Program-made: the position numbers and the translations under genes
Shown: positions 41,030 to 49,212 of the stretch, in pieces
Position numbering within the stretch: position 1 is the first letter of the stretch
Layout of the letters: the number at the start of each line of letters is the position of its first letter
The notes under the pieces: generated by a model
What the model saw: only the letters and a program-made list of their open reading frames with translations
What the model was told of the DNA's origin: nothing
The model's database searches: none
Assembly: GCA_034428635.1 (NCBI GenBank)
Contig: DAOUHR010000085.1
Location: 1 to 64,000 of the forward strand
Reading direction: 5' to 3'
Origin: Bin22 sp034428635
GTDB taxonomy: Bacteria > Chloroflexota > Dehalococcoidia > Lucifugimonadales > UBA3495
DNA length: 64,000 bases

Positions 41030-43024
41030 ATGGGAAATAACCGGTGGCTCCGCAACAGTCTGGTTTACCTGTTGATAATCATCGGGGTTATCGTCATCTT
41101 TTACACCCTGATTCCGGCCTTCGGCACAAGCAACGATTTGCCCCTTACTGAAGTGATTGCCAAGGCCCAGAACCACGAAATCAGCGAGATTATCGTGGAG
41201 GGCGACAAGCTCACCGTAATTCCCATCGTTACCGGCGGCGCCGGCGGCGCCCAGTACACCAGTCGCATCAACGAGCAAACCGACATTATGCAGGTGCTGG
41301 CAGCCAACGACGTGGAAACCGGCCCCGCGGGCGTACAGGTTACCTTCAAGGGTTCCGGCGGCCTTGGCAGCTTCCTCGGCCTGCTGCTCAACTTCCTGCC
41401 GCTCATCTTCTTCGGCGGCCTCATCCTGTTTATGATGCGCCAGGCCCAGGGCAGCAATAACCAGACCCTGAGCTTCGGTCGCAGCCGCGCTCGTATGATG
41501 CCCTTCAATCGTCCTACCGTCACCTTCTCCGACGTGGCCGGCGTGGACGAGGCCAAGACGGAACTGGTAGAAGTGGTCGAGTTCCTCAAGTACCCGGAAC
41601 GCTTCTTGTCCCTCGGCGCCCGCATCCCCAAGGGTGTGCTGCTGGTGGGCCAGCCCGGCACGGGCAAGACCCTGCTGGCTCGGGCCGTCGCCGGCGAGGC
41701 GGGAGTCCCCTTCTTCCATATCAGCGGCAGCGAATTTGTCGAAATGTTCGTGGGCGTGGGCGCGGCCCGGGTCCGCGACCTGTTCGAACAGGCCAAGCGC
41801 AACGCCCCCTGTATCGTTTTCGTGGACGAGATTGACGCCGTAGGCCGCCACCGTGGCGCCGGCTTGGGCGGCGGCCACGACGAGCGGGAGCAGACCCTGA
41901 ACCAGATCCTGGTGGAGATGGACGGGTTCGAAAGCACCACCAACATCATCGTCCTCGCCGCCACCAACCGCCCGGACATTCTCGACCCGGCCCTGCTCCG
42001 TCCCGGCCGTTTCGACCGGCGCGTGGTGCTGGACCTGCCCGACGTGGTGGGTCGCCAGGCTATCCTCAAGGTACACTCCGCCGGCAAGCCCTTGGCAGCC
42101 GAGATCAACCTGGAAACCCTGGCCAAGGAAACACCGGGATTCAGCGGCGCCGACCTGTCCAACCTGATTAACGAGGCGGCCCTGCTGGCAGCCCGCAAGA
42201 ACCAGAAAACCATCCTCATGCCGGACTTTGAGGAGGCTGTGGAACGTGTCATCGCCGGCCCCGAGCGGAAGAGCCGGGTCATAAACAGCCGGGAAAAGGA
42301 AATGACGGCCTACCACGAGGCCGGCCACGCCCTGGTCGCCTGGGTCCTCCCCCACGCCGACCGGGTGCACAAGATTTCCATCATCTCCCGCGGCAATATG
42401 GGCGGCCACACTACTCTGCTTCCGGAGGAAGACCGGTACCTGTGGACCAAGAACCAGTTCCTGGACATGATGGCCGTTACCATGGGTGGCCGGGTGGCCG
42501 AGGAGCAGATCTTCGACGAGGTAACCACCGGGGCCAGCAACGACTTGGAAAGGGCTACCAAGATTGCCCTGAGCATGATCAAACGCTACGGCATGAGTAG
42601 CGCACTGGGCCCCCGCACCTTCGGCAAGCGCGAGGAACTGGTCTTCCTGGGCCGTGAGCTTAGCGAAGAGCGCGACTACGGCGACAAGGTGGCCGAGGAG
42701 ATTGACCAGGAGGTCAAGGAACTGGTCAACAACGCCTACGTCCAGGCGTGCGACATCCTTACCGAGCAGAAGCCCAACCTGGTGCGGATTGCCGAGTATC
42801 TGATAGAGCACGAGGCCGTATCCGGCGACGACCTGCAGCGCCTGTTCAATGGCGAGGAAATGACCGGGGGAGGAGACCAGGGCAATCCGGCAATACCTCC
42901 CGACGCGCCGCCCTTTGCTCCCAAGCCGGCCCAGCCAAATGTTTCGCCTCAGCCGGCCCCCACGCTGTCCAGCCAACACGACCAGGACTTGGGCGCCATG
43001 CCCTCCGGCAGCGGGGACAATTAA
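41030..43024 (+). CDS. ftsH: ATP-dependent zinc metalloprotease FtsH
   Basis: The 664-residue membrane protease degrades misfolded and regulatory proteins. Two membrane helices flank a periplasmic domain (about residues 10-30, and LLNFLPLIFFGGLILFMMRQ). The AAA domain has Walker A GQPGTGKT, Walker B CIVFVDEIDAVG and the second region of homology TNRPDILDPALLRPGRFDR. The zinc site is HEAGH in MTAYHEAGHALVAWVL. The C-terminal 60 residues are Pro/Gln-rich. A TTG two codons earlier (41024) is better spaced from AGGGGAAG and could be the true start. hflK and hflC, its usual modulators, follow about 1 kb downstream. Confidence 0.95.
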   Translation: MGNNRWLRNSLVYLLIIIGVIVIFYTLIPAFGTSNDLPLTEVIAKAQNHEISEIIVEGDKLTVIPIVTGGAGGAQYTSRINEQTDIMQVLAANDVETGPAGVQVTFKGSGGLGSFLGLLLNFLPLIFFGGLILFMMRQAQGSNNQTLSFGRSRARMMPFNRPTVTFSDVAGVDEAKTELVEVVEFLKYPERFLSLGARIPKGVLLVGQPGTGKTLLARAVAGEAGVPFFHISGSEFVEMFVGVGAARVRDLFEQAKRNAPCIVFVDEIDAVGRHRGAGLGGGHDEREQTLNQILVEMDGFESTTNIIVLAATNRPDILDPALLRPGRFDRRVVLDLPDVVGRQAILKVHSAGKPLAAEINLETLAKETPGFSGADLSNLINEAALLAARKNQKTILMPDFEEAVERVIAGPERKSRVINSREKEMTAYHEAGHALVAWVLPHADRVHKISIISRGNMGGHTTLLPEEDRYLWTKNQFLDMMAVTMGGRVAEEQIFDEVTTGASNDLERATKIALSMIKRYGMSSALGPRTFGKREELVFLGRELSEERDYGDKVAEEIDQEVKELVNNAYVQACDILTEQKPNLVRIAEYLIEHEAVSGDDLQRLFNGEEMTGGGDQGNPAIPPDAPPFAPKPAQPNVSPQPAPTLSSQHDQDLGAMPSGSGDN

Positions 43025-43066
43025 CCTGCCAAAGCCAACGGCGCCAGCCAGCCACTGCATACACAA

Positions 43067-43094
43067 CAGGGCCGGGGTGCAGACCCCGGCCCTG
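43067..43094 (+). terminator. ftsH terminator hairpin
   Basis: A perfect 12-bp stem CAGGGCCGGGGT/ACCCCGGCCCTG with a GCAG loop, followed by TCTATTCAT, 43 bp after the ftsH stop. Confidence 0.75.
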
Positions 43095-43173
43095 TCTATT
43101 CATAACACCCGCCAGGCTCTGCGGTGCGGTTCTGGATTACCTGGTAGTATTCATCGGATGGATCGGGCATGGT

Positions 43174-43311
43174 ATGAACGGCCCCATCACCCAATACTGC
43201 CGCAAGTGCCATCGCCGCCTTTAAACCCCGGGCACCCTTTACTGCGACGACTGCCTTCTAGATGTCCGCTGGGGAGAGGACGAACTCAGGGATGCTCCCA
43301 ACAGGAAGTAG
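43174..43311 (+). pseudogene. Small zinc-ribbon protein gene interrupted by TAA
   Basis: From the ATG at 43174 the frame reads MNGPITQYCRKCHRRL, then a TAA (43222-43224), then TPGTLYCDDCLLDVRWGEDE...NRK to a TAG at 43309-43311. The CxxC before the stop and the CxxC after it together make a complete four-cysteine zinc ribbon, so the two halves look like one 45-residue protein broken by a nonsense codon. There is no start codon for the second half. It follows the ftsH terminator. 43312-43518 contains nothing I can assign. Confidence 0.5.
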
Positions 43312-43518
43312 AATGCTAAGTCCACAGGATACGAAACCGCGGGTTATGAGGAACCTCTGACTAAACCGTAGCCATTGCGGCGAGGGCCAGTATCCCGGAA
43401 GCAATTCCGTCTCTTCAGCTATGAAATGGGCTCTTGACCCCCATCCTCCCCTTCCCCTGTCGAGGGCGCAGGGATTGTTTAGAGACTTCTTGGGCGCCAT
43501 GGCCGGGCCGGGATACCC

Positions 43519-43788
43519 TTAGCCTTCTGCGTCCCCCTGCTCCCCTTCCAGTGGCAGCTGCCGGAAGTAGAGGCCCCATTCCTGCATCAGGGCGGCCACA
43601 CGGTCGTCCTTGAGGTTGACGAGTTCTCGGAAGAACCCGGCCAGCGCATGGGCCGGTACCTGCTCAGGATCGCAGACCCAGCTTCGTTCTGCCGGCACCA
43701 CGTAGAGCAGTCCGCTCTGGTGGGGGCAGGTAACCTGTATTCGGGTCATGTCCGCCCCATGCTTAATGGTCATTCCATTGTCCGGCAT
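43519..43788 (-). CDS. Hypothetical small protein (up to 89 aa)
   Basis: This unrecognised protein contains RIQVTCPHQSGLLYVVPAER, WVCDPEQVPAHALAGFFREL and a C-terminal acidic tail. Three in-frame ATGs (43788, 43773, 43749) are possible; 43749 has the best purine-rich upstream sequence. It could be a small metal-binding protein because of the CPH and VCD cysteines, but that is speculative. The 43789-44081 gap before hflK holds no other gene. Confidence 0.5.
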   Translation of the reverse strand: MPDNGMTIKHGADMTRIQVTCPHQSGLLYVVPAERSWVCDPEQVPAHALAGFFRELVNLKDDRVAALMQEWGLYFRQLPLEGEQGDAEG

Positions 43789-44081
43789 AGGTTACTGGCC
43801 TCCCGCCCCGGTGAAGATTTGCTAGTTGAAAGGACTGGCGCCGCTGCGCCTTCGAGGAGCTTAACAGTCATCAATTATATGCCCGCCACTCCCCGCAGGC
43901 CAGCACATAGCGCCCGGGCCACAGGGCAGGATGGTGCAATCCGTGTCGAATTCGGGCAAAAGCGTCACGGCCTTGCATTTAATGGTAGAATCTATAAATG
44001 TCATTTCCTGCCCTCTGAGGCATGGATAACGGCGGCGGATGAAAAAACTGCCGCCGGAATATTATTGGAAGGAAACCGCTT

Positions 44082-45164
44082 ATGTATCCTCCTGGCGGAC
44101 AACGTCAGCCTGAAATGGATTTCGACCAGGTAACTGCGAGATTTCGTGCAGGAATGGGCCGGTTCTCGGGCCGCTTTGGCAGCGGCGGACTGTTCCTGTT
44201 CATTATAGGCATCATCGTATTGGCAATTATCGTTTGGATGGGCACCGGCGTTTACACCATTGGTCCCGGTGAAAATGCCGCCCTGCGCCTCTTCGGCGCT
44301 GTGCAGGGCAACCCGGTAACCCAGGAAGGTCTGGGGTGGTGGTGGCCCCGCCCCATAGGTCAGCGGGACGTGATCCTGGTCACTGAGACCCGCCGCATGG
44401 AGCTGGGGTTCCGCAGCAACGCGACCGGAGCTGGCAACCCCTTCCCAACCGAGGCGCTGATGATCAGCGGCGACCTGAACATCGTGGACGTTCAGATGGT
44501 GGTGCAATACAACATCAAGAGCCTGAACGACTTCCTCTTCCGGGTGGATGATCCGGGCGAGGAGACCCGCAACATTCCACAAGGCAGGCCCGACGGCCGC
44601 ACCCTGAAGGATGCCGCCGAAGCAGCCCTGCGGCTGGTAGTGGGACAGCGTTCCATTGACGACATACTGGTCCGCGACCGTGAAGGTGTCGAGGAACAGA
44701 CCAAGCTGCGACTGCAGGAAATCCTGGACACCTACAACACGGGTATCGACGTTCAGACGGTGCAGCTACAGGACGTGAAGGCGCCGGAAGAGGTGCGTGA
44801 CGCCTTCGACGACGTGCTGCGTGCCCGCCAGGAGCGGGACACCCGCATAAACCAGGCCCGCGCCTTTGAAGCCGATATTATTCCCAGGGCTCAGGGTGAC
44901 GCGGAAAGGATCAAGGAGGCTGCCGAAGCCTTCCGCCAGGCTCGTATCGCCAGGGCCCAGGGTGAAGCAGACCAGTTCAGCTTCATTCTTTCCGAGTACC
45001 AGCAGTCCAGGGAAGTGACCAGGCGCCGCCTGTACCTGGAAGCCATGGAAGAGGTGCTGCCGGGCGTCAGCAAGATAATCGTTTCGCCTGAGGCTGAGAC
45101 GGTGCTGATTCTGGGAGGCCAGGAAGGCACCACTACTCCTGTTCCCATAGGTCCCCAACCATAG
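44082..45164 (+). CDS. hflK: FtsH modulator HflK (SPFH domain)
   Basis: The 360-residue protein has one N-terminal membrane helix (GLFLFIIGIIVLAIIVWMGT), then the SPFH/band-7 domain with GVYTIGPGENAALRLFGAVQ and ALMISGDLNIVDVQMVVQYN. The helical region LQDVKAPEEVRDAFDDVLRA is a hallmark of HflK. With HflC it forms a membrane cage around FtsH and modulates proteolysis. GGAAGGAAA precedes the ATG, and the gene is followed after 96 bp by hflC. Confidence 0.9.
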   Translation: MYPPGGQRQPEMDFDQVTARFRAGMGRFSGRFGSGGLFLFIIGIIVLAIIVWMGTGVYTIGPGENAALRLFGAVQGNPVTQEGLGWWWPRPIGQRDVILVTETRRMELGFRSNATGAGNPFPTEALMISGDLNIVDVQMVVQYNIKSLNDFLFRVDDPGEETRNIPQGRPDGRTLKDAAEAALRLVVGQRSIDDILVRDREGVEEQTKLRLQEILDTYNTGIDVQTVQLQDVKAPEEVRDAFDDVLRARQERDTRINQARAFEADIIPRAQGDAERIKEAAEAFRQARIARAQGEADQFSFILSEYQQSREVTRRRLYLEAMEEVLPGVSKIIVSPEAETVLILGGQEGTTTPVPIGPQP

Positions 45165-45260
45165 TATTTAGCAAGGCACCTGCCCGGCCGTCCGGCGGGG
45201 CAGCGCCGTAATTTCCTGAACCAGGCTCAAACCGGATTCTTCGAGAGTAAAAGAGTAAAT

Positions 45261-46199
45261 ATGAGAGTGATGCTAATCTTGGGGGTGATCGTGGTTATAG
45301 GACTTATCGTCCTGCGCCAGTCACTCTACATTGTTGACGAGACCCAGCAGGTGATTATCCTGCGCTTCAACGAGGTAATCGGCACGCACAATTCCCCGGG
45401 GCTCTATGCCAAAGCCCCCTTTGTTGATGTTGTCGTTACTTTCGACAAGCGGATCCTGCGCATTGACGCCGACCCAGCGTCCATGCCAGACAAGGAAAAG
45501 CAGAACCTGATAATTGATTCCTACGCCCGTTACCGGATCGTTAACCCGGTGCAGTTCCGCAAGACCCTGCAGACAGAAAGCAATGCCCGCAGCCGCCTGG
45601 GCGACATTGTCACATCGACATTGCGCGACCGGGTAGCTCTGCGCGACCGGTTTGAAATCATCGGAGCCGAGCCCATTGTGGACGCCGATGGCAATCCGGA
45701 AGTGGATGAGGAGGGCCTGCCCGTTATTGAGGGTCGCAATACCAGGACCGAGATTCTTGATGAGGTGCTGACGGGAGTGCGGGAGCGTACCCGGGACCAG
45801 GACTTCGGTATCGCGATTACCGACGTGAGAATCAAGCGGGCCGACTTCCCCGAATCGGTGACTCCCAGCATTTACACCCGTATGCGGGCGGAACGTAACC
45901 GTATCGCCACCCGTTTCCGGGCCGAAGGTGAAGAGGAGGACCTGAAAATTCGCGCCGTAGCTAACCGTGACCGTGAGGTTATTTTGGCGACGGCGGAACA
46001 GGAGAGCAACCAGATCAGGGGTCGAGGTGAAGCCGAGGCCATTAGTATCCTGGCCCAGGCCCTGAACCAGGACCCGGAATTCTTCGCTTTCCGCCGCAGC
46101 CTGCAAGCCTACCAAGCGTTCCTGAGCGGCCAGGACACAATTATCCTGTCCTCAGACGAGGAATTGTTCGAGTTCCTGGGATCGCCGGCAGTGAACTAG
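45261..46199 (+). CDS. hflC: FtsH modulator HflC (SPFH domain)
   Basis: This 312-residue partner of HflK has an N-terminal membrane helix (MRVMLILGVIVVIGLIVL), VDETQQVIILRFNEVIGTHN, and the HflC-specific stretch FGIAITDVRIKRADFPESV followed by YTRMRAERNRIATRFRAEG. The C-terminal end, RGRGEAEAISILAQALNQDP, is also typical. It has a short insert (VDADGNPEVDEEGLPVIEG) in the SPFH domain. Confidence 0.92.
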   Translation: MRVMLILGVIVVIGLIVLRQSLYIVDETQQVIILRFNEVIGTHNSPGLYAKAPFVDVVVTFDKRILRIDADPASMPDKEKQNLIIDSYARYRIVNPVQFRKTLQTESNARSRLGDIVTSTLRDRVALRDRFEIIGAEPIVDADGNPEVDEEGLPVIEGRNTRTEILDEVLTGVRERTRDQDFGIAITDVRIKRADFPESVTPSIYTRMRAERNRIATRFRAEGEEEDLKIRAVANRDREVILATAEQESNQIRGRGEAEAISILAQALNQDPEFFAFRRSLQAYQAFLSGQDTIILSSDEELFEFLGSPAVN

Positions 46200-46254
46200 G
46201 GAGCGCGGTTCATCCTCCAGGCCTGCTGACCCAGGCGCTAATAGAATTGTAAAT

Positions 46255-46283
46255 TTGGGCAACGCCTTCCCGTCGTTGCCCAA
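46255..46283 (+). terminator. Hairpin between hflC and sucC
   Basis: TTGGGCAACG (46255-46264) pairs with CGTTGCCCAA (46274-46283), a 10-bp stem with a 9-nt loop, then CCTTTGT. It ends hflC or sits in the sucC leader, 20 bp before the sucC ATG. Confidence 0.6.
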
Positions 46284-46302
46284 CCTTTGTCAGGAAACAT
46301 AG

Positions 46303-47457
46303 ATGAAACTGCACGAGTACCAAGCCAAGGCGATTTTCGCCCGCTACGGCATTGAGATTCCCCGGGGCATCGTCGCGAACACTCCCGAGGAAGCTGGCAA
46401 TGCCACCCGCGAAATGGGTGGCCAGGCGGTTGTTAAGGCCCAGGTCCACGCCGGGGGACGCGGCCAGGGCGGCGGCATCAAGGTAGTCCGCTCCCCAGAG
46501 GAAGCGGAAGAGGTAGCCCGTGGCTTCATCGGCCGTAACCTGGTAACCCGCCAGACCGATGCCCAGGGCGTCCCCATAAACTCGGTGCTGGTGGAGGAGC
46601 TGGCCGATATCAAGCAGGAACTGTACGTGGCCCTGACTATTGACCGGGGTTTCCGCGGCCCGGTGATGATCGCCAGCGCCGCCGGCGGCATGGACATTGA
46701 AGAGGTAGCCGCCACCAACCCTGAGAACATCCACACCGAACCCATTGAACCCGTCCTGGGCCTGATGCCCTACCAGGCGCGGCGGGTTGTTGCCCGCCTG
46801 GGGCTGGAAGGATCTCAGGTCAGGCCAGCCAGCCAGGCGCTTAATGCCCTGTACCGTATTTTTACCGAAAACGACTGTTCCCTGGTGGAGATTAATCCGC
46901 TGATCATAACCGGCGACGACCGGGTGGTGGCCCTGGACGCCAAGCTGGACGTTGAGGACGACTCCCTGTTCCGCCACAGCGACCTCCGGGACCTGCGGGA
47001 CCGTTCCCAGGAGGATGCCCTGGAGGCCCGGGCCTCGGACATGGAGATTGCCTACGTGAACCTGGACGGCAGCGTGGGCTGCCTGGTCAACGGGGCAGGC
47101 CTGGCCATGGCCACCCTGGACGTTACCAACGCCGCCGGCGCGGCCCCCGCCAACTTCCTGGACGTAGGTGGCGGAGCGGACGATGAAAAGGTGGCCAGCG
47201 CGGTGAGCATCATCCTGTCCGACCCCAAGGTGGATCGGGTCTTGATCAACGTCTTCGGCGGCATCCTGCGCTGCGACATAGCCGCTCGGGGTACCGTCCT
47301 GGCCTTTGAGCGCATGAACTCCGATCTGCCCCTGATTGTCCGCATGCTGGGCACCAACGTGGACGAGGGCAAGGAAATTTTGGGAGCCTCATCGCTCAAC
47401 GTAACCTTCGCCGACACCCTGACCGAGGCGGCGGAAGCCGTCCGGCGGGCCGTTTAG
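46303..47457 (+). CDS. sucC: Succinate-CoA ligase, beta subunit
   Basis: SucC, with SucD, interconverts succinyl-CoA and succinate with nucleotide phosphorylation in the TCA cycle. The 384-residue protein opens MKLHEYQAKAIFARYGIEIP and has the ATP-grasp segments QAVVKAQVHAGGRGQGGGIK, LVEINPLI and FLDVGGGADDEKVASAV, and the C-terminal NVFGGILRCDIAARG. AGGAAA lies before the ATG. sucD follows after 135 bp. Confidence 0.96.
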   Translation: MKLHEYQAKAIFARYGIEIPRGIVANTPEEAGNATREMGGQAVVKAQVHAGGRGQGGGIKVVRSPEEAEEVARGFIGRNLVTRQTDAQGVPINSVLVEELADIKQELYVALTIDRGFRGPVMIASAAGGMDIEEVAATNPENIHTEPIEPVLGLMPYQARRVVARLGLEGSQVRPASQALNALYRIFTENDCSLVEINPLIITGDDRVVALDAKLDVEDDSLFRHSDLRDLRDRSQEDALEARASDMEIAYVNLDGSVGCLVNGAGLAMATLDVTNAAGAAPANFLDVGGGADDEKVASAVSIILSDPKVDRVLINVFGGILRCDIAARGTVLAFERMNSDLPLIVRMLGTNVDEGKEILGASSLNVTFADTLTEAAEAVRRAV

Positions 47458-47474
47458 ACTGCACGGAAGGTCCA

Positions 47475-47493
47475 TTCCCCCCTTATGGGGGAA
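47475..47493. terminator. Small hairpin between sucC and sucD
   Basis: TTCCCCC (47475-47481) pairs with GGGGGAA (47487-47493). It lacks a T-run and may only modulate readthrough or mRNA stability. Confidence 0.35.
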
Positions 47494-47592
47494 GTTTAGG
47501 ATGGGAGTGGCCGGTACAAGTGCGACCGCCTCAAGAAAGCATAACGCAGATTTCACTATAGTTATTACAGATATCTGGAGTATTAACCACCA

Positions 47593-48480
47593 ATGGGCAT
47601 TCTCTTAGATGAAAATTCGCGCATCCTGGTCCAGGGCATTACCGGACGGGAGGGCAGCTTTCACGCCCGGGCTGGCATGGCTTACGGCACCAACGTGGTG
47701 GCAGGCGTTACCCCCGGACGGGGCGGCCAGATGTTTGAGGAAACCGTCCCCGTGTTCAACTCCGTGGAAGAGGCTGTGGCCAAAACAGGGGCCAACGTGT
47801 GCCTGATTTTCGTGCCGCCACCCTTTGCGCCCGACGCTGTGGTCGAGTCTGCCGACGCCGGTGTCCCCCTCATTGCCTGTATCACCGAGGGAGTTCCGGT
47901 GCAGGACATGGCCAAGGTGGCCCGCTACCTGGAGCGCAAGCCGGACGCTCGGCTCATCGGCCCCAACTGCCCCGGCATGATTAACCCCGGGGCCCGCTGC
48001 AAGGTGGGCATAATGCCCGGCAACATCCACATGCCAGGCCGGGTGGGCGTTGTCTCTCGCAGCGGCACCCTCACTTACGAAGCCGTGGGTCAGTTGACCA
48101 ACCTGGGGATCGGCCAGTCCAGCTGCGTTGGCATCGGCGGCGACCCCATCATTGGTACCAGCTTTGCCGAAATCCTGCGCCTGTACAACGAGGACCCCGA
48201 TACCGACCTCATTGTCTTCATCGGGGAAATCGGCGGTACTATGGAGCAGGAAGCGGCGGCTTACATCAAGGAATCGGTAACCAAGCCCGTGTGCACCCTG
48301 ATAGTGGGGGCCACGGCGCCGCCGGGCAAGCGCATGGGCCACGCCGGGGCCATCATCACCGGCGATAGCGCCCGCGCCGAGGCGAAGATCGCCGCCATGC
48401 GCGAGGCCGGCGCCCATATCATACCCACGCCCGCCGACATCGGCGCCACTGCCCAGTCGGTGCTGGCCGGCACGGAGTAG
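47593..48480 (+). CDS. sucD: Succinate-CoA ligase, alpha subunit
   Basis: The 295-residue CoA-binding subunit begins MGILLDENSRILVQGITGRE, has VVAGVTPGRGGQ, RLIGPNCPGMINPG and the phosphohistidine loop MGHAGAIITG. GGAGT is placed before the ATG. The gene pair ends in a hairpin. Confidence 0.96.
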   Translation: MGILLDENSRILVQGITGREGSFHARAGMAYGTNVVAGVTPGRGGQMFEETVPVFNSVEEAVAKTGANVCLIFVPPPFAPDAVVESADAGVPLIACITEGVPVQDMAKVARYLERKPDARLIGPNCPGMINPGARCKVGIMPGNIHMPGRVGVVSRSGTLTYEAVGQLTNLGIGQSSCVGIGGDPIIGTSFAEILRLYNEDPDTDLIVFIGEIGGTMEQEAAAYIKESVTKPVCTLIVGATAPPGKRMGHAGAIITGDSARAEAKIAAMREAGAHIIPTPADIGATAQSVLAGTE

Positions 48481-48506
48481 CTTCCAGACTTTGCAGGTCT
48501 TCGCAG

Positions 48507-48527
48507 GGGCGGCCCTTGTGGCCGCCC
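48507..48527 (+). terminator. sucD terminator hairpin
   Basis: GGGCGGCC (48507-48514) and GGCCGCCC (48520-48527) with a CTTGT loop, followed by TTCATCG. Confidence 0.65.
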
Positions 48528-48681
48528 TTCATCGTCCCCGTTTGAACCTCCGAGGTCCATGCCTCCCTGCCTTCACCAGCTTATATCGTACAATTGCTAC
48601 TATTGGCATCAGGCTGCGGTCATCCGTGAATGACCTTCATCGCATACCTTTCGTATGGTATTATTCCCCCTTGGAGGCACT

Positions 48682-49173
48682 ATGTTTGGACTTGCGGTTC
48701 TTACGGTCAGTACATCGGGCTACCACGGCCAGCGGGAAGATTCCAGCGGCGACAAGATCAAGGAGTTGCTGCCCCCGCCCGACTACGAACTGGTCCGGTA
48801 CGAGGTAGTCTCCGACGACAAGGATATGATTGCCCAGCGCATGGCCGATTGGGCCGACTCTGCCGACGTTAACCTGATCGTCAGCACCGGCGGCACGGGC
48901 CTGGGCCCTCGCGACGTTACTCCCGAGGCCTGCCTGTCCATCATCGAGCGGGAGGTGCCCGGCCTGGCTGAGACCATGCGGGCGGAAACGCTGAAGTTCA
49001 CGCCCATGGCCATGCTCAGCCGTTCCGTGGCCGGGATACGGGGGACAACCCTCATCCTGACCCTGCCCGGCAGCCCCAAGGGGGTGGCGGAGACCCTCGA
49101 TGTGGTCAAGCCGGTCCTGCCCCACGCGCTGGAGTTGCTAAGGCGGGAATCGGTGCAGGAGCACCCGGTTTAG
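48682..49173 (+). CDS. MogA/MoaB-family molybdopterin adenylyltransferase
   Basis: The 163-residue protein has the MoCF-binding fold signature LIVSTGGTGLGPRDVTPEA and the C-terminal LILTLPGSPKGVAETLD. It adenylylates molybdopterin ahead of molybdenum insertion. The ATG at 48682 follows TTGGAGG; an earlier in-frame start at 48655 is not conserved. No other molybdenum-cofactor gene is in the window. Confidence 0.9.
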   Translation: MFGLAVLTVSTSGYHGQREDSSGDKIKELLPPPDYELVRYEVVSDDKDMIAQRMADWADSADVNLIVSTGGTGLGPRDVTPEACLSIIEREVPGLAETMRAETLKFTPMAMLSRSVAGIRGTTLILTLPGSPKGVAETLDVVKPVLPHALELLRRESVQEHPV

Positions 49174-49212
49174 ACTCAGATCAATTGCAATTCATAGAAT
49201 AAGGGTGAGTGG

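Noticed and set aside
11433..43311. Genetic code reassignment of TAA/TAG
   Set aside because: Long conserved genes end normally at TAA, TAG and TGA with family-typical C-termini. Only three small frames are interrupted.
46255..46283. Attenuator for sucC similar to the one at 33 kb
   Set aside because: There is a single hairpin only, with no leader ORF, no competing pairing and no T-run, so an ordinary hflC terminator is the simpler reading.
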